This document shows, in pieces, positions 35,801 through 46,300 of a stretch of 64,000 nt of DNA. How positions within the stretch are numbered: position 1 is the stretch's first letter; each line of letters starts with the position of its first letter. The notes under the pieces were generated by a model, which had not been told where the DNA came from, did no database searches, and saw only the letters and a program-made list of their open reading frames with translations. Source of the DNA: Owenia fusiformis. Lineage: Eukaryota > Annelida > Polychaeta > Sabellida > Oweniidae. Location: NCBI GenBank assembly GCA_903813345.2, contig CAIIXF020000005.1:17983375-18047374 (forward strand). The letters are read 5' to 3'. A program made the position numbers and the translations under genes.

Positions 35801-38800
35801 AGTATCTCGATTGGTTAATATAGCACCATCTGATTAAAAATGCCACAATATAAGTTTATTTTACATCTCAACATTTTGGTTTTATAAAAGATGCATTGCC
35901 TTATGTGTTGCCTGCTCATGGGATCTCATGTCATAAAGAATGCCTAGTAATGATACAATATAACAAATATTTCATTCTATGTTTCAACAATACATGTTGC
36001 AGAATTATAATTTATCAGTCATACAATGGAATAACAAGGCATTTAGATGCAAAATGTCACCACCTGCCATTTATCACAGATGCCCGCTCCCAACGCTGTT
36101 ACAGATGAATTAAGTGAAGTGAATTTATAAAAATAATACCTTTCCATATACATTAAAGCTGCCATTTCTTGGAGCTTTTGTGTCATTGAATTTGCCGCTG
36201 TATTGAGGAGCAGGTGTGAATGGGGCGTGGCAGGCAGGTGTAGAGAGCATCATAAAGAAAGGCTTGGCATCAGCATTTGTCCCATCATTGTTTTGAAGTT
36301 GGAGAAATTCAATTCCTCTCCTATGCTGCGAATTAACAGAAAGTTGTTAAGGTATATTTGTCATAAAGCCACTTATGGTTGTTCTTTTACATCAGTAATT
36401 ACTTATGCCATCAGTATTCTTTGATTTTCTTTTAGACATAACTCAATCTTGATATGTTTGATGATTCCTTGACCTTACCTTGCTCTTAATATTCATAATA
36501 TTAATCTTTAACATGTACAGGTATAAACATCAGAAATGATGTTTATTATATTATTAAGGAAATTGAATTGAATTGAAAATTTAATATGACAATGTTACAA
36601 TATTCTTTTACAATGGCATAAATGTTCACAAATTAGTATCAGTTGTTCTACATTGACATCAGTGTTTATACATAATATGACATCCATATTTACTATGACC
36701 AATGACATCAGTATTCTTTAACTTTGACATCTGAACTTTTACCATGACATCAGTGTTAACTTACAATGACATCAGTAAGGTAGTCAGTTTTGTAATCATC
36801 TTTGTGATTCTCCTTTGTACCATTCACTGATAACTTGTAGTTGTAATATCGTGAGTTGCCAACCTAAAACATCAAATTCTACAATTCAAACTCAATGAAG
36901 ACTTATTGGCATTGCAACTTCATCTTTTCAAACTAGAGTAGAAATATCTTTTTCAGATTTCAGATGGAATGATACCATATTTTATTGGAGGTTTACTCTT
37001 TTTCTTCATATTGTCTTTATTTGAGAATTGTAAACCAACATTCCTATAAATATAGATCTGGAAAAATATTTTTGCAATGCTGTCCACGACTTCAGCAAAG
37101 ATAGTTGCATGGTTATAACAAGCATTCAGATACAACTTTTTTTCTTAGTTCACAAAATTAATGACTTACCAGACCATTCCACCAATCCCAACCTGGGGGT
37201 ACATGGGCTGGTCCCCCGGCTGCTTTCTTACCATACTAAAATGAAAATGGTTTGATGTAATATTCACCCCTCCTTCAAGACAGATCTCACTTCTTCTGAC
37301 TTATAAGATGTTACTCAGACAAAAACATTCAATGCATGAATACACAGTGCGTGTATGGTGTATATAAAAATGTATATGTAATATTGCATGGAATAACAAG
37401 TTCGAAAAATACTCTTTTTACCTTTTTGACCTTGAGAAGGTCATTGAAGGTCAAATCTCACATCTAAAGTCAACTTGAAGCAAGTTCGAAAAATACCTTT
37501 TTGACCTTTCTTACCAATTGAGAAGGTCATACATAGAAGATCAAATCTCAAAGCTAAAGTCAGATTTGAAATTCTAAAAACTTGTAGATGATTTTGAAAA
37601 AATTGAAGCCAGTCAAGAACCACAGTACTTGTTAGTTATTGAAGTTGTAAGAGTTGTAAGAAATGTTTTAAAAGAATTGTGTTACAGACACCATCCACAA
37701 AAAGAGACCATAACAATATGTCACCTTGGAGGTGACAATAAAAAGAGAAGATATGATAAAGACATCAATTCATGTGATTCTAAATATAAAATATAATCTA
37801 CATGATTTGGGTACTGTAAAACGGGTATTGTTAGCGAGGGGTAATTGTTAGCGATTGTTAGCGATTGTTAGCGATCGCTATAGTTTCGCTAAAAATTCAA
37901 TTCGCTAAAATAAACCGGGGTTAAAATAAACCGGGCGCTAAAATTTGCAAATTCCTGGGAAACTACATGAATACTAGTATTTAAGGAGCTTTTCGTTCAG
38001 TGCTCGACTTCCGGTTTGTAATTTGAAAAAGGTAAATATTTTTAAATCGTATGTTTTTTTCAATCTTTCGTGATTTTGTGATTAGCCAGATGAGATTACA
38101 GTAGTTTGGACCAATACCATGTGCGTTAGAAGTCTTACATTTTGATAATTCCTCTGTCATGTCCGTTATTCATTCTTCTGCCATATATGATAAAATTTCT
38201 AATGCATTTCGCTAATTTGATTTTTTAAAGATTAATCTTCTTTTCGCTAAAATTTCCCGCACTAAAACCCCCTAAAATTGAAAAATCGCTAAAATTTCCC
38301 GGTGTCAAAATTACCCGTTTTACAGTATATTCCAGCAAAGAATGTAATGTATTGTTGTTCTTTTAGAAAAACGTTACCTGATTCAGGTATTTTCCAGCAA
38401 AGAATGTAGTGTATTGTTGTTCTTTTAGATATACTGAAAAGGCTTTTTTCTCTGCCCCAGCTTGCCATGCTGGACTACTGCAGTTACCTGGAATATATAA
38501 GGGTAAATATGCACTGGGAGGTTTTGAAAGTTTATCCTTGGGGAAATATATGTATCTCGTTTAGGGATAAAATCTGTATACATGTACAGTGTGAAAATCA
38601 ACTAAATGTTACTATTGACTAATGTCAATTTTCACCATCAGATATTCTAAATTACATGAGAAATGCAAATGTAAGAGTTCGCTTAGAGAGGGAAACACAA
38701 TTATCCCTGCATTGTATTTCCATTCACATGGACATTCATGTTTCAATCAAGGGACAAAATCATGTTTCTAGCTCATGAACATTAATAACATTCTAAATAA

Positions 38801-41800
38801 ATCTTTGAATTTGACTGTTGTCTGTTGATATTCTATGCCACTTCAGTCCTTTGTGCCCATATTACAAACATCTGATCACAAATTGCATTAGATAGAGGTG
38901 GTTCCAGTATTAACATTAGAAAATAAGTCTAAACATGAATGCTTCCTTACCATTTATTGAGTTATTTACAGCATTATGGTTGTGTATGTATCTCCCTGTC
39001 AATATGGAGGATCTGCTAGGGCAACATAGGGGACTGTCAACAAACTAAAACAACCGAACATAGAGCCTTACTGTATGCGTATTGACCACTTGCAATTTCA
39101 AGTTTTAACATTCTTTCAATGTTTAACTTGTTTGTCATTTTTACCAGAGGTGATGAGGAAATATAGAGAATTGAACCAGTTGTAGAATGTACTCCAGTCT
39201 ATGAATTACACTAGGTCACCTTTCTTTCTTGTACATTTTGTATAGTGCAAATTACTTTAGTCCTCAAGGCAAACATAATTTACATGTAGTTTAACTATCA
39301 GATGGTTCAGTTCTTGTTATATCAAATACAGAGGGTGATACAAAAACAATAATCAAAATAAGATCAAAAAAGTAAATGATATCATTTTAAATTTTCTTGT
39401 GAATTATTTCAATGCATGTATGTTTGATTATACCAAGGATCTTTAAAGATCAGGTGAATAATGTGAGAAATGATAACCATGATCATTTTTTTAGATATAT
39501 TACCATCCTACATTCCGTTATTTTCCAGGATTGAGATTTATATAGGCACAAATGTGGTTCATTTGATGGATGACCACCTCTTAGTTCAGTCAAATAGGTG
39601 GATCATAAATGCCACAGGATTGCTCACTGCATAATATGTTTAGCTCGTTTCCCCTCCCATCATACTTTCCTTGAGTTAGTATTTTATCAAATCGCCATAC
39701 CATTGTAGAAAATATAAAAAGGTTCTAGTGTTCTTAATGCCCCACACCTAATGTAGATTAGGAGAAGAAAAAAGGAACTTGATCAATTTATTTCAAAAAT
39801 TATTTGAGATTATTTTGGGTCCAAGCTAATGAGTCACCCTGTACATTATATTCAAACTTACCATATTCTGAAATGTGATGCCTGCATCTCCAATTAATTG
39901 TTTTGTTTTCACAATAGGGATCTAAAAGTAGAAAGAGTGCATCATTACTTAAAGATATAGAGAAAGCATGTATATCTGAACATCTCCTAATCTGAATGCT
40001 GTCCCAATGACAGGTTTTACTGGACAGTGTCATTGTCATGGGTGGAATGAACAATTGGTATGAATACAGATGCAACATACTTTAAGATCTTGACAATAAA
40101 ACATCAGATTATACCAAATATTGGCAAGCCACAAAGCCCACACCCTTAGTTATGAACGTCTCCGTGAATTCTGTTGCTACCAAAATAATTCATGCTCCTC
40201 CTTAAGCATGTGCCCTCTAGTAATTTGAGGTCTATCCACCATGTTATTTTTTCAGAATTAACATGGCAGAGAAGCATCAAAATATAAGAGGTTACAGACT
40301 TTATAAGCCAATTCAGAAGCAATCCAAGATATACAAATGTCATTTGTGTGTAATATGAACATATTTTTCTTCATATAATTGCACAATAGTCTTTAGATTT
40401 CTTATTTTTAGTTACAATTGCTTTGAAGCAGTGTAACAGACTGTAGTACATGCTGTACTGTATTATACAACATGTATGTATTGTAATTATTCACCTTTTA
40501 AACTAGGATTTTCATACAATTTTTTTGAAAATAATAACATGGATGGTCTGTGGTCTCGTATCTAAACTATTAGGTTCATCATGGGCATTCAGGCCCGTAG
40601 CCAGAATTTTCCAAGGGAGGGGGGTCACTTTTCCAAAACATTTTAGGGGGGGTTCACTTTGGTAAAATTGGCCAAAAATCACTCAAAAATATAGTCAGAA
40701 TGGTGAAAAACTGCATGATTTTGAAAGAAAGAAATTTTGAAAAGTTCGCCTGAACCCCCCGAACTCCCTTGGCCACGGGCCTGGCATTCAAAAGAAGGGT
40801 ATTCAACTCTGTGTTATTGCATGAGAACTTCAAAATGAGTAGTGTCATGCTTCCCTTTATTAGTAATATTTCAATTTAGATAAAGTTTATGTTTTTAGCA
40901 TTATCATGGGCTTTCTCTTGAAAGCCCATGTCATTATCTTGAAGAAAAACATGTTTTTATTTCTGGGTTATGTCTTCAAATCATACATGGGCATACATGA
41001 AAAGTACAAAACAGGTTTTTCTTTGGAATGTGTACAGGAAGCATGTCTTCTCCAATTTTGAAAATCCAAGACAATGCTTATACATGTATGTATGAAATAT
41101 GGGAAGTTGCCTACCCTTCTATTGAAAGCCCTTGAAGCCCTACGAGAATCAATACATGTATCTACAGTGGGAGACATAAAGAATTGCTATAGCTATGAAA
41201 ATTACATGCTGTCGCACATGTAATAAATTCTTACCTCGGTGTATTCAGTGCTCTATTTCTCCGTCCTAGTAAGTCTAAATATAGTGGAATTTAAGTCCAT
41301 AAATGAAAAATAAGAACTTAAAAAGTTGAAGTGGATATTCACATGTTAATGCGGACTCTTCAAATGTTGAGGTAATTTTGGAGCCCGATTATGCTGCAAG
41401 GGAGGATAGGCTCCCAGAATGCAACATGACACATGCCAGCTTTCAAAATGCTGCTCCGCCATTTTGAAACCTGTCACGAGTAAATAAGGTTAACTGATGT
41501 TGCATTGTGGGAGTCAATCCTCCTTGGATCACAAACATGGCGATTCATAAAAACATTTGTTCGATTTGGTAGGGATTTATCCATCATTTGCAGGTATGAA
41601 GCTTTGGATTAATTTATTATGCTACTTAAAGTGAATGGGAATTATTTTTCTACCACTTGGGAGAGTTTGAGACACGAAACTTAGAATTTAGCTCATTGTG
41701 ACAACTTTTGATGGTTGAGGTTCCTGTTGAGGTTTAGTTTTGTCCCCCACTTTATAAGTCATATGTGTCATGATATAGGGACAGAAAATATTGGCATTTT

Positions 41801-43085
41801 GTAGAATAGTTGATTTTTCATGTAGGCATTTTCAAAACAAGTTACTTTGTCTTAAAAACGTAACTTTATTGGACTTTAACTTTTTTCCACGAAGAATGGA
41901 TGAATTTTTATGTAGGTATTTTCAAAACACGTTACTTTGCCTTAAAATGTAACTTTATTGGACTTTAACTTTTTTCCACGAACGATTGATGAATTTTCAA
42001 AACAAGTTACAGTGTACTTTGCCTTAAAAACGTAACTTTATTGGACTTAAACTTTTGTCCATGTAGAATAGCTGATAAAAGTTAAGTCCAATAAAGTAAC
42101 GTTTTTAAAGAAAATTAACGTGTTTTGAAAAATACCTACATAAAAGTTCAGTAAATGACAATATTTTCTGTGATATGCTTTACTTTTTCAACTTTTCTTT
42201 CCCCCATAGATTGTCTTCGAATTGTGTGTTGTAAAAGAGACGAAAAAAAGGTAACTTTCAAAATGCCAATATTTTCTGTCCCTACATGTACATGTATATC
42301 TTGACACTGTTGTTATAAGCACAGGATCTTGTAGCACGTTTATGATGACTGATATGGGGCTGCCTGATATGGGAGACTGATAGAGTACATGTATGTCAAC
42401 AAATCTAGCCTAGCCTCACGGAAAGATACTCTCCTAAAAAAACAAGGAAATACACACATGCCTTCATACTTTATTGAGCATCAGAAAATGAACATGGGCG
42501 TGTGTAGGCCCCTAGTATGTATCCAACAGACTGACTAGAAGTCAGTCTGTTATGATGTACTACATTCCTGTGGAAATCGCAGTGAAATTTTTTGCACAAA
42601 ATTATCAATTAGAGGAACCATTTTTTTAATTAAATAAACATTACAAAATTTCAATTAAATAGTAAGGTACAATTAAATGCAATAAAAAGTAACACAGCAT
42701 ATTGTCAAGTGGAAATAAAGCTAGTTGAAGTAACAAATTGCAAATTAATTTTACCCAATCGGCCATTTTGAATAGCACTTCCTATGTAAACAAATATCTA
42801 TAATTACCAAACTTTAACATAGGTGCCTTATAGTCTGAATATAATTCAGACTAAATAGGATATAGTCTATGTAGGCCCCCCTAGAGAGCAATTTTCAAAA
42901 ATGTTTTCTAAAAGCCTACTTACGGTTCCTCCAATTTCAATATCCTGGTCGTCTGTTAGAATGAATATTATGTTCGGTTTACGCTTTAAACAACTATTGG
43001 CATCTGCATTTAATAACTTTGCTTGGCGGTAAAACCCTAATAATGTCATAAAAGCCAAAAATTTAAAGAAAATTTGGTCTACCAT
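32872..43085 (-). CDS. GNS: N-acetylglucosamine-6-sulfatase (complete, 13 exons)
   Basis: Minus-strand exons: 42924-43085, 39862-39921, 38951-39044, 38378-38487, 37170-37235, 36765-36863, 36140-36325, 35634-35716, 35396-35514, 34792-34895, 33895-34095, 33594-33704, 32872-33207. They give 576 residues in continuous phase. The enzyme removes 6-sulfate from GlcNAc ends of heparan and keratan sulfate in the lysosome. Seen are a signal peptide (from [16 protein letters not shown]), the metal-binding TDDQD (45-48), the formylglycine signature [11 protein letters not shown] with Cys81, [23 protein letters not shown], the second metal pair SSDNG, and the GNS-specific [19 protein letters not shown] 43085 is chosen because the only upstream in-frame start is a GTG. 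One donor is weak (AAT|GTTAGT, exon 10), but the joined frame aligns residue for residue with the family. The C-terminus has an odd KHQYDD-type repeat. Confidence 0.95.
34137..34255. mobile_element. MITE, CAGGCCTGTAGC ends, 5-bp duplication CTTTA
   Basis: The ends CAGGCCTGTAGCTAGG and CCGGCTATGGGCCTG are inverted. CTTTA stands on both sides (34132-34136, 34256-34260). First of three copies in the window; 119 bp, in a GNS intron. The internal GGGGTTCGAACCCCCC palindrome is part of the element, not a tRNA B box. Confidence 0.85.
37380..37750 (+). mobile_element. Short copy of the TTGACCTTGAGAAGGTCA / GTCACC-hairpin family
   Basis: Two degenerate units with GACCTTGAGAAGGTCATTGA are followed by the family's right end: GAGACCATAACAATATGTCACC and a GTGACA hairpin arm. 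Same orientation as the 60478-62840 element. GNS intron. Confidence 0.7.
37814..38325. mobile_element. 512-bp TA-flanked element (CTGTAAAACGGGTA ends)
   Basis: The left CTGTAAAACGGGTATTGTTAG comes after TA (37812-37813). The right ATTACCCGTTTTACAG comes before TA (38326-38327). The subterminal regions carry repeated TTAGCGA/TCGCTAAAATT words in inverted orientation. Nonautonomous, in a GNS intron. Confidence 0.85.
38329..38366 (-). pseudogene. Partial tandem copy of a GNS exon (38378-38487)
   Basis: TTCCAGCAAAGAATGTA.TGTATTG with TTGTTCTTTTAGA at 38329-38366 repeats 38392-38429 (inside the exon) 63 bp away, with one mismatch. The copy lies on the intron side of the donor and lacks exon boundaries. 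Confidence 0.85.
39329..39841. mobile_element. TA-flanked element with degenerate CAGRGGGTGA ends
   Basis: The left CAGAGGGTGATAC comes after TA. The right ATGAGTCACCCTG comes before TA. The inward inverted similarity is weak. About 513 bp. Its right end is only about 20 bp from the small GNS exon 2. Confidence 0.5.
40590..40783. mobile_element. MITE, CAGGCCCGTAGCC ends, 5-bp duplication GCATT
   Basis: CAGGCCCGTAGCCAGAATTT at the left is mirrored by GGCCACGGGCCTG at the right. GCATT stands on both sides (40585-40589, 40784-40788). Second copy of the family, 194 bp, in GNS intron 1. Confidence 0.88.
41390..41530. mobile_element. MITE with GGCTCCCAGAATGCAACAT inverted arms
   Basis: AGGCTCCCAGAATGCAACAT near 41408 and ATGTTGCATTGTGGGAGTCA near 41497 are inverted arms, with GGAGGAT and ATCCTCC outside them. 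A related element is at 47740-47975. GNS intron 1. Confidence 0.65.
41778..42282. mobile_element. 505-bp TA-flanked palindromic element (GGGACAGAAAATATTGGCAT ends)
   Basis: GGGACAGAAAATATTGGCAT plus TTTG at the left is perfectly mirrored at the right. TA stands on both sides (41776-41777, 42283-42284). The interior has three direct copies and one inverted copy of GTAACTTTATTGGACTTAA. Nonautonomous, in GNS intron 1, with fully conserved ends suggesting recent activity. Confidence 0.88.
42525..42551. repeat. Perfect hairpin, 11-bp stem
   Basis: AACAGACTGAC and GTCAGTCTGTT are separated by TAGAA. It is an isolated inverted repeat in GNS intron 1 with no visible role. Confidence 0.5.
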
Positions 43086-43381
43086 TTTAAATGTCACATG
43101 ACTATCACATGATATTGAGTGTAAATTTAAGATAAGGATTTAGATTGTTGGATAAATCGCTAATTATCAATATTCATTTTGAATATATTAGGTATTCACG
43201 GTGTATTATTGTTCAATAATTTTAGTGAGATTAATTGTAAACTAAAAGATAATTGATTGAAACGTCACGATATGATGACTGACAGTTAAAATGTTGCAAT
43301 ATAAATCGCCAGCTCGGATGCTTATCCGTAATACTCGCTTAGTGATAACAACATCCGGGTTCTAGAAATTTAAAATTCAAT
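43086..43381. promoter_or_regulatory. Shared promoter region between GNS and the RSBN1-type gene
   Basis: The two start codons are divergent and 296 bp apart, with no repeat between them. No clear TATA box is placed for either gene. Near the plus-strand gene lie AACATCCGGGTTC (an ETS-like core) and CACGATATGATGACTGACAG. The spacing fits a bidirectional housekeeping promoter. Confidence 0.6.
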
Positions 43382-46300
43382 ATGGCAGAAAATGGAAACA
43401 CAAAATTTAGTGAAGAATTCGATAGAAACTCCAACGATAAAACTCATAAAGGCGGAACTAGTGATTGCAGCAAGATAGTTCAAGATACAGAGGAAATCAA
43501 GGACAATAATTCAAAAGCTGAGACAGGGTTTGTCAGTAAAGCTGAGCTGAGTAATTTACCAGGAAGAATGGCACATGTTGAAAGTCACGTTCTAACAATA
43601 CAGAAGACAGAAACAATGGATGTTAGTGGCTCAGATGATAAGATATCAGCGCTGAAAATCCCTGCGTCTCAACGGACTGATCCCTGTATTAGCCCTGACA
43701 ATGTCACACCTGAACGAAAGCGCAGACGCATTCAGCATGATTATCGAAGACTGTCAAGTTCTGGATATTTGGATGATTATACAACCACGGTCAAGGAAAA
43801 GCGATATTCAACAAGCGAATCAGAGCTTAGTCTCTCACCAACACCTCCAAAGGTGAAGCCCTTGAAAATCAAGATACCAAAGCATTCACCAAGGGGTGAA
43901 GAAGAAATTGGTAAGGTTCAACATTTATTTCATCATTGTCATGAAATCTAACTTGGCACGAAGCCAGTTTCAATAATTTATCTATCTTGTGCATGTTTTA
44001 TCTTAGAATATTATTGACTGTTTGCTTTGAAAGTACTTAGAATGTCAATCTGTCCACATATACATGTAATTTCCAATTTGATTAATAAAGTGACTATTGA
44101 ACATGCTTATATTGCTTGATTTCAGTAACACATTCTGTATTATTGGTTTTCAGAAACTGAGCTTGGTGCAGTGAAAGAAGATCATGAGCACAAGCATAAA
44201 GCACACAAGCACAAGCATCATAAACACAAACATAAGAAGTCAAAGATGAATGGTGACTCTGAGTCCCCACCCATAAGCAACAATGACCTCAAACAAAAGC
44301 CATTATCCAATACTGATGATTCTATAAAGGAAGAGAACAATAGCAAAGTGAAGAATGACATGAACTTAGCCAATCCATCGGAGGAGTCGCAACTCATGCC
44401 TAACAAAAAAGAAAAGCATGTCTCACAGTCAGCGAAATCTAATAAGGATGGTGGAAAATTTAGGACTCCAACTTCAGATATAGAAGCTGAAAAAGTTGTT
44501 AAGAAACACAAAGATCGAAGCCAACATATTTCGAAACCTGAAAAACAGGAAAATGAAATCTTGTCATTGTCAAAGGTAAAAGAAGCAAAAGAGGCTATGC
44601 TGAAAAGGACGGGGAGTCAAGAAACAATTCACAAAGGCAAGCAGGATGCAACAAAAACCACATCAAGTTCCATTATTGACTCAAACACAGCTCCTCAGAT
44701 GAAAGTCCCAGTAAATCAAATAAAACAAGAATTTGCTGTTCCTAATCAGAAAACTCTTGTTATACCCCAAACAGTCCAGAATGTCCAGATCAAGCAAGGT
44801 ACAACAACACAACCTGTAGTGATAAATGCATCGGAGAAACCAACTCAGCCTATAGTTAGAGTCATTAGTCCTGGACTCAGCATGAAATCACCAAGGATTG
44901 CACATACTCCAAAATCTACCCATCTTCAAATGCCAGAGAAAAAACAAATACATATCATTACTAAGAAGCAGAATATTTCTCTTTTGCCAACATCAGAGGC
45001 ACAAGACAAGCAGCATCCCAAAACACCTACTAAAACTCTCCCTGTGTCAAAGTTTGAAATTAAATCACCAAACCCATTGGATACGAAGGAGTTTTTTATG
45101 AAGAAGGCAGATCCTAGTGAAACAATGGCATGCCCTCATCCTCTTGGAGTAAAAGGTATCATTGCAAGGAGGCAAAGTGAACCTGCGATTAAGCCCAAAG
45201 ATCTGAATTCTCCAAAGTCTCAAAGTGCCACTAAATCCAAGAAGTCAGCAACCAGACATGCCAGTGATTCTAGCACACCAAAGAAGATCAAGACCCCTAA
45301 GTCCACTCAAAAAGATATCAAATCTAAGGACACTCCTACAAAGGTCCACAAATCAAAAGACACTCCTAAAAAGGAGCAAAAAATTCTCTCAGGGACTGTT
45401 AAAAAACACATTGCACATAAAATTGAAATTGATGCACTCAAGCAACAATTTCACGAAGCTGCAAATCGTAAGATTGAAAGTGGCTCTGAGGTGAAGCAGC
45501 CTGTATCTAATGGTAACTCCTTTATCACTGATACAGACAGAACAATCCGGTCTCTTAAGGGCCCAGCTGGTGATGTCCCTCAGAAGTACAAAGATCTAAT
45601 GCATATAGAAGTTGATCGTAATGGAGGGGCATCAGTCATCCATGTATACCAAGATGAGCTGGCAAGTTTGTCTAAAGCAGAAATGGATGAATTCGTCGAT
45701 GTGTATTTTGAGGAGGTATATAGAGAAGCTCCCTTTGGCTGTTCTAAACATGTCATGGGGATTGTCCATGGTGCCTGCCGCTACATGCCAGACCTGGTGG
45801 ATTACTTTGGGACCCTGTATGAGCAAATGACGATTAAAACAAGCACAATGGGTAAAAATGACATTGACACAACAAGCATGGGGAAGTTCAGGGAACATGT
45901 CAATGCAACATACTGTAATGGGACCTACAGATACGGTCCATTGTTGCAGCTCAGTCTTGTTGGCACGGTTCATGAAGAGGTAAGTGACCATTTACTTTTA
46001 TTTGCTACTAATCCAGTGATTGTTGCAGTGAAGTAACAAGATTCAGAATTTGATATATTTGTACCGAATCAAAAATAAAAATGAAAAATTCAAAATAAAA
46101 TTCCCTATTTTTCAAATTCTCATCTAGGTACACTCCCAGAAATTTTTTCAAGAGAAATTTACAACTGAATTCTTGCCAAATGAATAGGCGCTGTGCATGG
46201 CAAAATATGTTAGGTCTTCTAGTATTTTTTTTGAACTGAGACGCACGCTTCTAAGATATGAGATCTATTAAAAAAGGCGCATCATCACCAACGTGCAAAA

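Noticed and set aside
43085-43097. Upstream in-frame GTG start for GNS
   Set aside because: Eukaryotic initiation should use the ATG at 43085, which directly gives a signal peptide.
45632-45991. 119-codon minus-strand ORF in RSBN1 exon 2
   Set aside because: Antisense of the best-conserved RSBN1 core; no independent start context or homology.
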